DNA of 64,000 nt from Fusarium oxysporum f. sp. lycopersici 4287. Taxonomy: Eukaryota; Ascomycota; Sordariomycetes; Hypocreales; Nectriaceae. Positions 1-10,191 of this stretch are shown piece after piece; the first letter of the stretch is position 1, and every line of letters starts with the position of its first letter. Position numbers and translations under genes: made by a program. The notes below the pieces were generated by a model. It saw nothing but the letters and a program-made list of their open reading frames with translations, was not told where the DNA came from and ran no database searches. The stretch covers positions 1,116,001 through 1,180,000 of the forward strand of contig NC_030995.1 in NCBI RefSeq assembly GCF_000149955.1, read 5' to 3'.

Positions 1-904
1 GAGCATCTCCTTATCTAGCTTAGCACATAGAGGTCTCGAACTACCGGCATTCGGTCTTGTTCATCTACCAGAAGAGGAATCAAACCAGGTGAGGTTTGCG
101 ACTCATCATCAATCAGACGAGCATCATTATAGCGGATAAGGTCACTAAGTGACAAGGTTACACCAGACCCTTGACCCCTCACACGATATCGTCCCATGAA
201 GATCTTAGTTTATGTTCCCAACCTCATTATCTCGTCGCGGATCACCATCCTATATAGCTATAACAATCAGCAATTCTGTTTCAGGAGCTGTTTCAGAAGA
301 CGACGCTCGCAGAAAGTCATGTGCACCGGAGTTCATTCTCGCTGTACCCTCATGTTTTGCTTGAGTGAATCTTTGAAGCGAGCCTTGGTAAACTTGTAAC
401 AAGAAATAACGAGGGTTTATAAAATCTCGATAGGTCTTTATACTGAGCCTTAGTGATTAGCCTCTTCCTTGCGTGTGTATCTAGTATGAGAGTGAGAGGG
501 TTGATACTTGGACGGATAATGACTTATTTGTTATATGCTCTCGGATGTTCCAAGCTGACTTATCTCAATATGTGCAGTTCTTCTATAGCAACAATATTAA
601 TGGGGCATTACATTTTCAGTGATTTGTATCATAGTATCTATGGAGGCACAGATCATTCAATTCATTTACCCTGATATCTCGATGACTTGCCTCACCTTGG
701 TGGGGTACTCTCGGTGTAATGAGTCCTCACCGAAAGCTGTCTTGGTGACATCAGCGCCCCAGCACGTGACCTCGCGACGCTCAGCTTTGATCACACAGGA
801 GTTCACGTCACGCCTCACGCCTTTTGCCATCTTTGTCGCTATCCATCACTTACACCTGCAATAATTCGCCGAGGGCTTGCCTCGTAGTTAGCCATCGGTT
901 CATT
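1..904. other. Region upstream of RAD3
   Basis: No convincing gene is seen. A CACGTGAC E-box-like site lies at 763-770 and a CACGTCACG variant at 804-812, about 95-140 nt before the RAD3 start, so the right end probably contains the RAD3 promoter. A short minus-strand reading frame at 15-197 is listed separately. Confidence 0.5.
15..197 (-). CDS. Possible small or partial hypothetical protein
   Basis: This is an ATG-initiated frame of 60 residues on the minus strand with a fairly protein-like composition (mixed charged and hydrophobic residues, C-terminal ..RDLYVLS). No family is recognised. It could be a short gene, the last exon of a gene whose upstream exons I cannot find, or chance. The only support is the open frame and its composition. 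Confidence 0.15.
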   Translation of the reverse strand: MGRYRVRGQGSGVTLSLSDLIRYNDARLIDDESQTSPGLIPLLVDEQDRMPVVRDLYVLS

Positions 905-3724
905 ATGAAGTTCAATATCGAGTACGACATCCTTTCGCCTCAGGGCACCCCTTTTACTCACATCATCTAGTGACCTGCCTGTGCTATTCCCTTATCCCAG
1001 GATATACCCAGGTATGCATTAATAAGCGCGAGTTTCACCTGCCAAAGCTGACTCAATTTTCTCAGAGCAATATGCGTGAGTTGTTGGGCGTTGTGGTGTC
1101 CGAATGGGAGAGATAGACTAACCGTGAGGCGCATTAAGTTACATGTGTGATCTCAAAAGTACCTACCCCTTCTATTGCTGAATGCATCGTGATTGCTGAC
1201 ATGATCACCCATCACACCAGAAACACTAGATGCAGGGGGCCACTGTGTTCTGGAAATGCCTTCGGGCACAGGCAAGACCGTGTCTCTTCTGTCACTCATT
1301 GTTGCGTACCAACAATACATGCCTGAAAAGCGCAAGCTGATCTACTGCTCTCGTGAGTGGCACTTGACCTCACCCTGCTATTGCTGACTTATACCTTAAC
1401 AGGTACCATGTCCGAAATTGAAAAGGCATTAGTAGAGCTGAAGTCTCTCATGAAATACCGAGCCGAGCAGCTCGGTTATGAAGAAGAGTTCCGTGGTCTA
1501 GGCTTGACAAGTCGAAAGAACCTGTGTCTACATCCTTCAGTCAAGCGTGAGAAGAGTGGCGCCATCGTCGATGCTCGTTGCAGGAGTCTCACGGCCGGCT
1601 TTGTCAAGGAGAAAAAGGAACGTGGAGAAAACGTAGACGTCTGCGTGTATCACGACGTAAGTCTCGCAGAACCTCGATTTTCCTTACCCATTCCATGCTG
1701 AGCCAATGATACAGAACCTAGACCTTCTCGAGCCTCACAACCTGATTCCTAATGGCGTCTGGTCTTTCGATGACATGATTCGATATGGTGAAGAGCATAA
1801 GCAATGCCCATACTTTACTGCACGGCGAATGGTGAGTATTTCCCAAATCCCATGGTCCTTGCTTTAGTGATTCTTATGCTCTGCTTCAGATGCAATACTG
1901 CAACGTCGTCATCTTCTCCTATCACTATCTGCTCGACCCCAAAATCGCCGAACGGGTATCCAAGGACTTTTCCAAGGACTGTATCGTTGTTTTCGATGAA
2001 GCTCACAACATTGACAACGTTTGCATCGAATCTCTCAGCACAGATATCACAGAGGACTCTTTGCGTAAAGCCACAAGAGGAGCTCAGAATCTAGAGAACA
2101 AGATTTCACAGATGCGTGATACAGACCAGCAGCAACTACAGAATGAGTATGAGAAACTAGTTCAAGGACTGCGTGATGCTGACGAGGCACGTCAAGAAGA
2201 TGCCTTCATGGCAAATCCTGGTAGGTTCTAATGAGAAATCTATTTGCTTGGTTGCAACGTGCTAACCGTTCCGCAGCCCTTCCCGAAGACTTACTCAAAG
2301 AGGCTGTTCCAGGAAACATTCGGAGGGCAGAACACTTTATTGCTTTCCTCAAGAGATTCATTGAGTATCTGAAGACGAGGATGAAAGTGCGCCAGGTCAT
2401 TTCTGAAACGCCGCCTTCGTTCCTTGCCCATCTCCGAGAGCATACTTTCATCGAGAAGAAGCCTTTGAGGTTTTGCGCTGAACGTCTGACATCACTGGTT
2501 CGGACCCTCGAGCTCACCAATATTGAAGACTACCAGCCTCTTCAGGAGGTTGCAACTTTTGCAACGCTGGTGGCAACGTACGAGAAAGGCTTTCTCCTTA
2601 TCCTTGAGCCTTTTGAGTCCGATACTGCTGAAGTCCCTAACCCGGTCCTTCACTTCACCTGTCTTGACGCTGCCATCGCTATCAAGCCCGTCTTTGACAG
2701 GTTCTACTCTGTCATTATCACGTCTGGTACTATTTCTCCACTGGAGATATACCCCAAGATGCTGGATTTCTCAACTGTCATTCAAGAATCCTATGCCATG
2801 ACCCTCGCTCGGAGATCCTTCATGCCTATGATTGTCACTCGAGGCAGCGATCAGGCTTCCGTCTCGACCAGCTTTCAAGTGCGGAATGAACCCAGTGTGG
2901 TTCGAAACTACGGCAACCTACTCACTGAATTTGCCAAGATCACGCCGGATGGGATGGTTGTCTTCTTTCCATCTTATCTTTATATGGAATCTATCATTAG
3001 TATGTGGCAAGGAATGGGTATCCTTGATGAAGTTTGGAAGTACAAACTGATCCTGGTGGAAACGCCCGATGCACAGGAAACCTCGCTTGCTCTGGAGACG
3101 TACCGCACAGCGTGCTGTAACGGTAGAGGTGCCGTTTTACTCTGTGTCGCCCGAGGAAAGGTATCCGAAGGCATCGATTTCGACCATCAATATGGTCGTA
3201 CTGTGCTATGTATTGGAGTTCCATTTCAATACACCGAGTCACGTATTCTCAAGGCTCGTCTTCAGTTCTTGAGAGAAACATACCGCATCAAGGAGAATGA
3301 CTTCCTCTCCTTTGATGCAATGCGACACGCCGCACAGTGTCTTGGCCGAGTCTTGCGTGGTAAGGACGACTATGGAATCATGGTCCTTGCCGACCGTCGA
3401 TTTCAGAAGAAGCGCTCACAGCTACCCAAATGGATCAATCAAGGCCTCCAAGAGTCAGACGTCAATCTGAGCACCGACATGGCCGTCAGCAGCGCAAGGC
3501 GATTCCTTCGGACTATGGCGCAACCGTTCCGGGCTAAAGACCAGGAAGGCATCAGCACCTGGGGATATAAGGACCTGATGGAACATAAGGAGAAGATGGA
3601 TCTAGAGAGGATCAAGGAGCTTGAGGAGGAAGCTCAACGGCCAAAGCCTGCCGCGCAGGACAACAATTTTGAGTACCACGATGACGAGTTCGACCAAGAT
3701 ATGATGGAGATGGATGGTTTCTAG
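905..3724 (+). CDS. TFIIH DNA helicase Rad3/XPD
   Basis: ATP-dependent 5'-3' DNA helicase of the TFIIH complex, acting in nucleotide excision repair and Pol II promoter opening in the nucleus. Nine exons are inferred: 905-921, 971-1011, 1066-1075, 1139-1158, 1221-1352, 1403-1656, 1715-1831, 1890-2220 and 2277-3724, giving 789 residues, close to yeast and human homologues. Walker A (MPSGTGKT) lies near residue 45 and the DEAH box at 233-236. The four cysteines expected to hold the 4Fe-4S cluster are visible (in NLC, ARC, VCVYHD and QCPYF). Helicase motifs V/VI appear as [12 protein letters not shown] and [10 protein letters not shown]. The C-terminus is acidic. The start was chosen because [15 protein letters not shown] matches the family N-terminus only when the first four tiny exons are joined. 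It is convergent with the DDHD lipase gene, 314 bp between stops. Confidence 0.96.
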
Positions 3725-4038
3725 ACTCGTTCGAGCAACTGCGATACCAGATGTTAGCGGTTTAGACTGCAAAACCAAAAGCATATCAAGTTGTATCATA
3801 TTATTTAGATTAATTAGAGAATGCTAAAGCCGGTCTAAAGTTGGTTATATGGCCCTTGTGCAATGCTGATTCAACTTGAACAGAAATCTAACCGAGCTTT
3901 CCCTTTTACTGGTTCCAAACACAATGCCAGAACGCCGAATGCTGTCCGTTCGCCCATCTCGCGCCTGCTCAATCAAAAGAAACAAAGAATAAAATAAGGA
4001 TATCATCTGCTCTATGCGCGAATGGTAAGAACAATAAT
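3725..4038. other. Convergent intergenic region RAD3 / DDHD lipase
   Basis: Holds the 3' untranslated regions of two convergent genes. No other signal is seen. Confidence 0.6.
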
Positions 4039-7000
4039 CTAATCTACCAAAAGTCTCTTGGCAGCTTTCGTTGCTCGGAGGGCGGGAATAGAATGTGCCC
4101 GGCCTGGCTTTCGTCCAATCTCGATGCAGAGCATTCGAATAAAATCATGATTAGTCCAATAGCTGGAGTGCGCACTGAGCATGTTGAGATACTGTATCTC
4201 CAAAGGCCCTCCCCCTGAGCGGAGGTACCAGTCGATTTGCCCGTTATCGTTAAGCAGAAATGCCTTTCTCTCTGCAATTTCCTCACGGGTAAAGTCGTGC
4301 ACCTCGAGCTCTAACTGAGAGGGTAATCGGATCGTTGAAGGTCGCTCCGGCTCCGGGACGAGAGGGTTTGGTGCCGGTGCCATGCCTGGTACTACTCCTC
4401 GCATTGCGGCGCCGACAGACTTCCACAGAGAACCCGAAATGCTAGGGACATAAGCCTTCTTGAGGCTCGCCGCGTAGACAGGGTCCACAGCGCCATTGAG
4501 AAGGTACGCGATGGGATCTTCCTTAGCAAGGATGTTGTATATGTTGTCCACAGCCAAGCAGCCAAAAGTCCCGGCCTCCGCTACGACGTCTTTCGATACA
4601 ATGTCGTTCGAATCAGCTCCAGGCTTCATTCGACCATGGCGAGGCATAAGGACACCACGCTCCAGAAGAAGAAAGAATCCCGCAGGACTGCCCGCCAGGA
4701 AAAGATTCTTGGTATCAAACTCGAAGAAACGTGCCTCGGGTTCCTTTCGAGACCAGTCCAGCCTTGGCACTGTGGTTGGTTGATTTGAAAGAATCTCAAG
4801 AGCCATCGCACTCCCAAGGGAATGTCCGATCATGTGGACGCGTCCATTCTCAGCAAAACCTGGATTGTTACGGCACCAGAGTCGATAGACACGATTTGCT
4901 TCTGATACAAGAGCCTGGATCATTTTCCCTTTGTGGTGTGACATGTAAAAGGGGATGTCGAACATGATGTCTGATATCATGCTGCGAACGGCTGGAATCG
5001 TATCAGGTTCGATGTCTTTGAGTCCAAACCCCTCCGGCGTGTATTCCTCCTTATCTTCCTCCCTCATTGGCCCTCCATCCTCAAAAGATAGGCCCATTCT
5101 CCAATTTAGGGGCAAGATCATCAGTCCATTCTGATCGTCGCGCAAAACCTGCTTGACCAAAGGGCTCTGAAGCTCCATATTCACAGCTCGGCGAAATCCA
5201 TTGATGGCATGAGTGAAATGGAAACTTTCAACCCTCTCCGCAAATTTCTGGCCGATGCCGTGAGCGACAAGAACCAGATCAGTCACTTGACGCTTCTCCT
5301 TGTCGGCTTTGCAAGCAGCGCATACATCTTGTCCACGGCTTTCGTGCGACTCATCGGCAGCAGAAGCACCTGCTTTGTTTGGTGCCTGTTTCTTATGGTG
5401 GAGGCGCTCCCATGCTGCTCGGTCGAATCCTCGAGCAACAGGAATTCCAACAGTGACACCTTTCATGATCTTCATCGTCGGTCGTCGGCCATAGTATGCT
5501 GATGGCTTCAGGCTCGGTTTCAGTAGAAAAGCTTCAGTGGCATTCTTATACAGGACATGATAATTCGAATACGGTCGTGTCGGGATGTTTGCGTCTTCCG
5601 CAGTTGCCTTCTTTACGGGAGTCGTATCAATATTACCTTCAGCAGCAGCTTCACCCCGAAAGCAGCGAGCAGCACAAAATGGATCTGATGGTATAACTGG
5701 CTCGGGGAAGTCGTCTCCGGATCCTATCTCTGAATCTTTAGGCCATAGTCTATGCGAAATCTTTTCTTCGCCCAGTGGTCCCACGTCGATAGCACATCGG
5801 AGTTCATCACTCCATGTCTCAGTCCATGGTCGCAAATAATGATAGCCGGCCTCTAACTGGTTAGCAACAGCCGGCGGTATCGGGAGCATGGTATCTCTGG
5901 ATTAAGTCAGTTATCCTTCCTCCTAATCGACCCTGGAAATACAACCTATAGAACCACGTCGCCCTAGAAACAACTGCAACATCGTTGATGGGAGACCAGT
6001 ATATCGGCTTCATCTGAAGCACAGGCAACGAGACCATATGAAGTCTTGATATTCCGACCGCAACCTCGGCTACCTTGGTCTGGCTCTCCTCAGGTACTGC
6101 CTGGGCCCCTTGGTTCGCAATGGTTAGAGTCTCTTCTCGTTCGGGAACGACTTGAGGATGGTCTGGGTTTCGAGGGGCATCCTGCCCTGGGCCTCCAAGT
6201 CCAATCAGTGGGAGGGATCCGGGTTCTGGCTGTGTCTCTGGGCTTCCAACGCGTACGAATGGTCTGCCTGATATTCCATCATCGACAACTGGTGGTCGTG
6301 TAAGGCCAGGACTGCCAACTAGAGTTTGTACTCGTGGGGGCTGCGAAGTGGACAAGCTGTTGGTTCTTGCTCTCATTTCTCCTATAGTTGATCGACGCTT
6401 AGAACTACGAGGCTCTGTTGTTGTTGTGGTCTTGGGAATGCGGGTAATTGGGTGGTTAGTAGTACTGGTCGAAGCGGTTCCTGGACGGCTCGAGGGTGTG
6501 CTGTTTGATACCGGCTGAGCCTCAATTTCATCGTTGGCTTGCTTTTTCAACCGATCAAGTGCGAACACGACCTGTTGCATGACTTGATCAACATTCAGGG
6601 CTGGATTTCGCCGCCTGACAAGTGCACAGAAAGCTCTCTCGAGTTCTTGGGAAACGTCAAGGACCAATTCAGAGCAACAGGCGGGCACAGGCGTTGTGGG
6701 CAGTACATCACTGGTTGGTGCTGTCACATCTTGTGGCTGATAGCCTTTCCGGTGCCTCTCCCAGTGCTTTGTAGTTATAAGCTGGATGAGCGATGCTAGT
6801 ACGTCTGTATCGAATTGAGGAGTGCGGTCCAGATTCTTCAATGCATCTTGATGAGCGCGACGTGAAGGCTCGGACATGAGACTCAGCCAAGCCTTTTCCA
6901 GCGCATTATTATCACCTCGAGAGAAGGGGCGCACTTGTCCCTTATTTGTCTTTGGATCGGCACCAACGGTTGAGGATGTTGAAAGAGGATCGTCAATCGG

Positions 7001-7117
7001 GATGACTGACGAGTAGAAGAACTGAGCCTCGACCGGGGGAACCTCATCTTCGCGTTGAACGCGAGAAATAGGGGCCAGGCGACACTTGGCGCTGTAGGTG
7101 TGGTTATCGTCAGTCAT
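4039..7117 (-). CDS. DDHD-domain phospholipase (PA-PLA1 type)
   Basis: Predicted intracellular phospholipase A1 of the DDHD family (yeast YOR022C/Ddl1, mammalian DDHD1/2), which hydrolyses phosphatidic acid and related phospholipids. Two exons (7117-5946 and 5896-4039; 49-nt intron) give 1009 residues. The join restores TWFYR-DTMLPIP, a conserved stretch of the family. The lipase nucleophile motif GHSLGS places Ser at about residue 750. The downstream DDHD region is seen as DPIAYLL, SAHSSYW and NHDF near the C-terminus. Residues 200-330 are a low-complexity Ser/Thr/Pro linker, probably disordered. The first ATG is at 7117; an upstream TTG frame is ignored. The family assignment is strong; the substrate is inferred from the family. 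Confidence 0.92.
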
Positions 7118-8938
7118 GTCGATCAATGGTGGTGATGTCTCGCTCGGGACGCGACTACGAGTGGGATTGTATTGGATTGGATTGTATGTGTCTCAACAAC
7201 GCTGTCGGGTCACGCCTTGAGCGGCAGCTGTATATTCTGTAGGAGTCGGCCGTGCCATAGGTAGATAGAGCTTGAGGCTTCCTCGCTGGTCTCTCACAAA
7301 GCCATAGAAATCGGAAGAAGAAGAAGAAGAGAACTTGGCTAAGGCCAAGGCTTCAGGGCTGGCTTGATCGATCTGGGCTGCGATTCAAGGACGCCATGAC
7401 GTGGGGGATGTGCTGAACAGCTTTGTCTGCCTTTAAAATGTGGGGCTACCTCCAACTACTCATCTAATGCCGAGTACTGTGCCTTGAAACAGATGTATCT
7501 CTACAGCCAGAGTGTGAGAAAGGATACTTTGCTGCGATCTAAGGAAACTAAGGAAACTTCAATTTTAGGCACCTTTCTAGAAGATCCAGTTCGACACCGG
7601 GTGCTATTATCACATGCATGCATTAGTTACGCCTCTGCCACGTAGGCAAGCATGTCACTAATAAAAACTCCATGTACCTATTTCAAACAACAGATCGAAG
7701 CAGTTAGTACCTATTTTGTACTTGGGATTGCTTCAGACTACTGGTATTATGCAAACAAAATTCAAAGGTGCCCACAGCGTGCCATGACATATGCTCTGCC
7801 GGCATTAGCAATACAATGCAATCCATCCTTCTAGGATGTATATTTACACGATCCAATCGGATCAATAAGCCAAAGCATGAACCTGCGAAGCGAAATATCG
7901 TACGAATTACGGAGTATCGTTATTGTGACAAAGCTGGGGTGATGACAATTAAATCCAAATCGATAGGCGATGCTCCACAGACAGATCCCTGTCTCCAGTC
8001 GGCATTGTTGCATGTGGATGAGAATCATTGTATTGAATCTTTATTTTCACTACATCACAAGTACCTAGTTATGCCAGATCACATCCTTGGTGGCCTTGCT
8101 ACCGTAAACTAGACCTACTCCATCTTCTGCTGTGCAGGTCGCCCAAGAATCTGTACAATCCATACGACTCAATGATGCTAGTGTGAGCCTCGGTGTAATG
8201 TAATCAAACTGCAGCCGCAAGCAATCTTAATCACAAGGGATGCGAGAGTTGAACCCGCTTGCTCTAGTCGAGCAGCAAACCTTGACAAATTATTCTCCAG
8301 AGTGGGACTTGGCACAAAAGATCCCATTCCCAGCGAGCTTCCAGATCAAGATTCTATTTGTCAAGTTCGCATATGCCGAGGCGAGTCGTTTCGATATGTC
8401 GCCCAGGTGAGGCTCTCGGCATAATGCATGCGAACCCTAGGCTGTCGCATGTGGAAAGGCATCAACAGAGTTTTCCTTTTCGAGATTTTTGTGTCTGTAC
8501 CTCAACCGTTGCAGTATCTGCATATTGGAGCAAGATTTTATCCAGAATATACAGCCGGACGCTGATCAGTGGACCTCCGCGGTTTGAGTGCATTTTGTCA
8601 CCAACTCATCAGGTTTTTTTTTTATACATTCAGCCATTGGGTTTCGTGAGTCTGGTTACTTCCTTTCTTAGGTGAGAATACGTGTTCCTAAATAACACAA
8701 GTCAGCAAGACCCAGAATTGACAAGGCACTTTGCCGTGATATCATTAGCCAGCCTACCTTTTCCAATTCTAGGTCAGGTTTTCGATGCCGTTTCTAACTT
8801 GAAATGCCTGGAGAAAAGGCCTCTGAAAGAGGTCTAACTTCTTCCCGATCAAGGACCCTGCCACATCGATGGATTACTATGTATCTTAAAATACATCCGT
8901 GGTGTTGATGACGACTGCGTAGCATGTTAAGCCCAAGT
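7118..8938. other. Intergenic region, no gene recognised
   Basis: About 1.8 kb between two minus-strand genes; the left part should hold the promoter of the DDHD lipase gene. A GAA-rich tract lies at 7312-7331. A perfect 7-bp inverted repeat (CATGCGA/TCGCATG, 8427-8451) and a T tract near 8615 are visible. A tRNA-like relic at 8235-8327 is listed separately. The open frames here lack ATG starts or protein-like composition. Confidence 0.5.
8235..8327 (-). other. tRNA-like relic (class II layout), uncertain
   Basis: Read on the minus strand, the segment has an acceptor stem pairing at 6 of 7 positions (ATGGGAT with ATCCCTT), a perfect 5-bp T stem (GCGGG/CTCGC) around the canonical T loop TTCAACT, and a 5-bp variable-arm hairpin (TGCTC/GAGCA). 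The length of 93 nt suits a Leu/Ser-type tRNA. The D loop lacks GG and the anticodon arm is poor and lacks T33, so the pol III A box is not credible. It is either a decayed tRNA gene or coincidence. Confidence 0.25.
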
Positions 8939-10191
8939 CTATCCAGGGCGGCGAGGGTCTAAACCGGACGGCCTGGTTGGGCTAACAATCCCCAACCCTG
9001 CGAAACCTGGACCTTGCAAGTTGAGTGTCCCGATATCAAACCGCTTCGAACAGCCGTCCTCCATATGTCTACCAATTCAACTATTAGAGTTTGTGAGCGC
9101 CAGAGTGCATGGCATGCTTACCTTCTCAGAGTGTCCTTTCGAGCAAAGAGGCGTCCACAATAGTCACACTTATGATTGCGCTCCTTCATGTGCACACTCT
9201 GGTGGTGTCGTTGAAGATCGGTCTTCCGCACAAACTTCTTGGTGCACCCGTCGACAGTGCAGGGAAACGGATATTCGCGCTTCTCATCATGAGTCTCCAG
9301 GTGCGATTTGTAGTTGTAGCTGCGACTGAAGAACTTCCCGCATCCTTTGACTTCGCATTGAAAGTTTGCCTCCTCCTTCGATGTGTGCTTTCTGGTGGGT
9401 CTCTTGGCCTTGTTCGTCTTTAATAGTCTCCTCTCCGGGCCAAAATCAGGAAGTTGGTTTTGCGGGGTAGAATAGAACTGAGGCACCTCATATTCTTGCT
9501 TCGGCCAGGCCGTTGAACCACTTGCGCCGAGGCTGGAGGGCAGATTTGAAGCGAAGGGGGGCCCGTCGGTTTGATAAGCAGCAGCAGATGGACCGGCTGT
9601 TGAGTACGGTTGCGGCTCATATCCCTGGCCATAGCTGCTCACGGAGCCTTCGGCTCTGAATCTCGAGTTAGAGGGATCTTGCAAGTATCCATATGGTGGC
9701 CTTGCGCCTATTGACGGCGCTCGCGAGGATTGGCTGGTAGACGACAATGAGGGCTCATGGACTGACGGGTTGCGACTGGGCGACATGTAGGCGTCATGTG
9801 TCTGATATGGGGCAGGCAAACAAGAGTCGTATCCAGCAAATGCATTAAAATCCGCATGCAGGGCGTCAGGTTCTACCGAGCTTGAAGAAGCTGTGCTTGT
9901 CCCAGCCACTAAGCCGTCTGGTGTGACCCAAGCAGTGCTACCGTGGTCCATGGGAGGCGGTGATAGAAGCTCTGGCTGAGGCACTGTGAACCAGCGAGCG
10001 TGGTGGGAGTACGAATTCGAATCCAAGTCTGACTGTGAAACGCCTGAGACAGCTTGCTGAAATGGAGAGCCGTAGCAAGACGGCAGACGATTTGGGGGGC
10101 AGGAAGTGTCAGAACTGGACGAACTCGTTTCGAAGAACTGTGAATACTGCGATACGGGGGAGTTCGAGGTCGAGGGAGGTGTCAGGTACAT
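8939..10191 (-). CDS. C2H2 zinc-finger transcription factor
   Basis: Putative nuclear DNA-binding regulator of 399 residues in two exons (10191-9122 and 9068-8939; 53-nt intron). The N-terminal 260 residues are Ser/Pro/Tyr/Gln rich and probably disordered. A basic stretch (KTNKAKRPTRKHTSK) precedes three tandem fingers. Finger 1 is CEVKGC..H-x3-H, finger 2 is CTVDGC..H-x4-H, and finger 3 starts CDYCGRLFARKDTL and continues after the intron as RRHMEDGC, a C2HC form. The intron cuts the last finger, so the unspliced frame would lose it. The start is the first ATG (MYLTPPSTS); an upstream TTG frame is ignored. I do not recognise a named orthologue. The upstream non-coding region is unusually long (5.3 kb). 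Confidence 0.85.

Noticed and set aside
7768..8112. 114-codon plus-strand frame
   Set aside because: It begins at GTG, lacks protein-like features, and is interpreted as non-coding.
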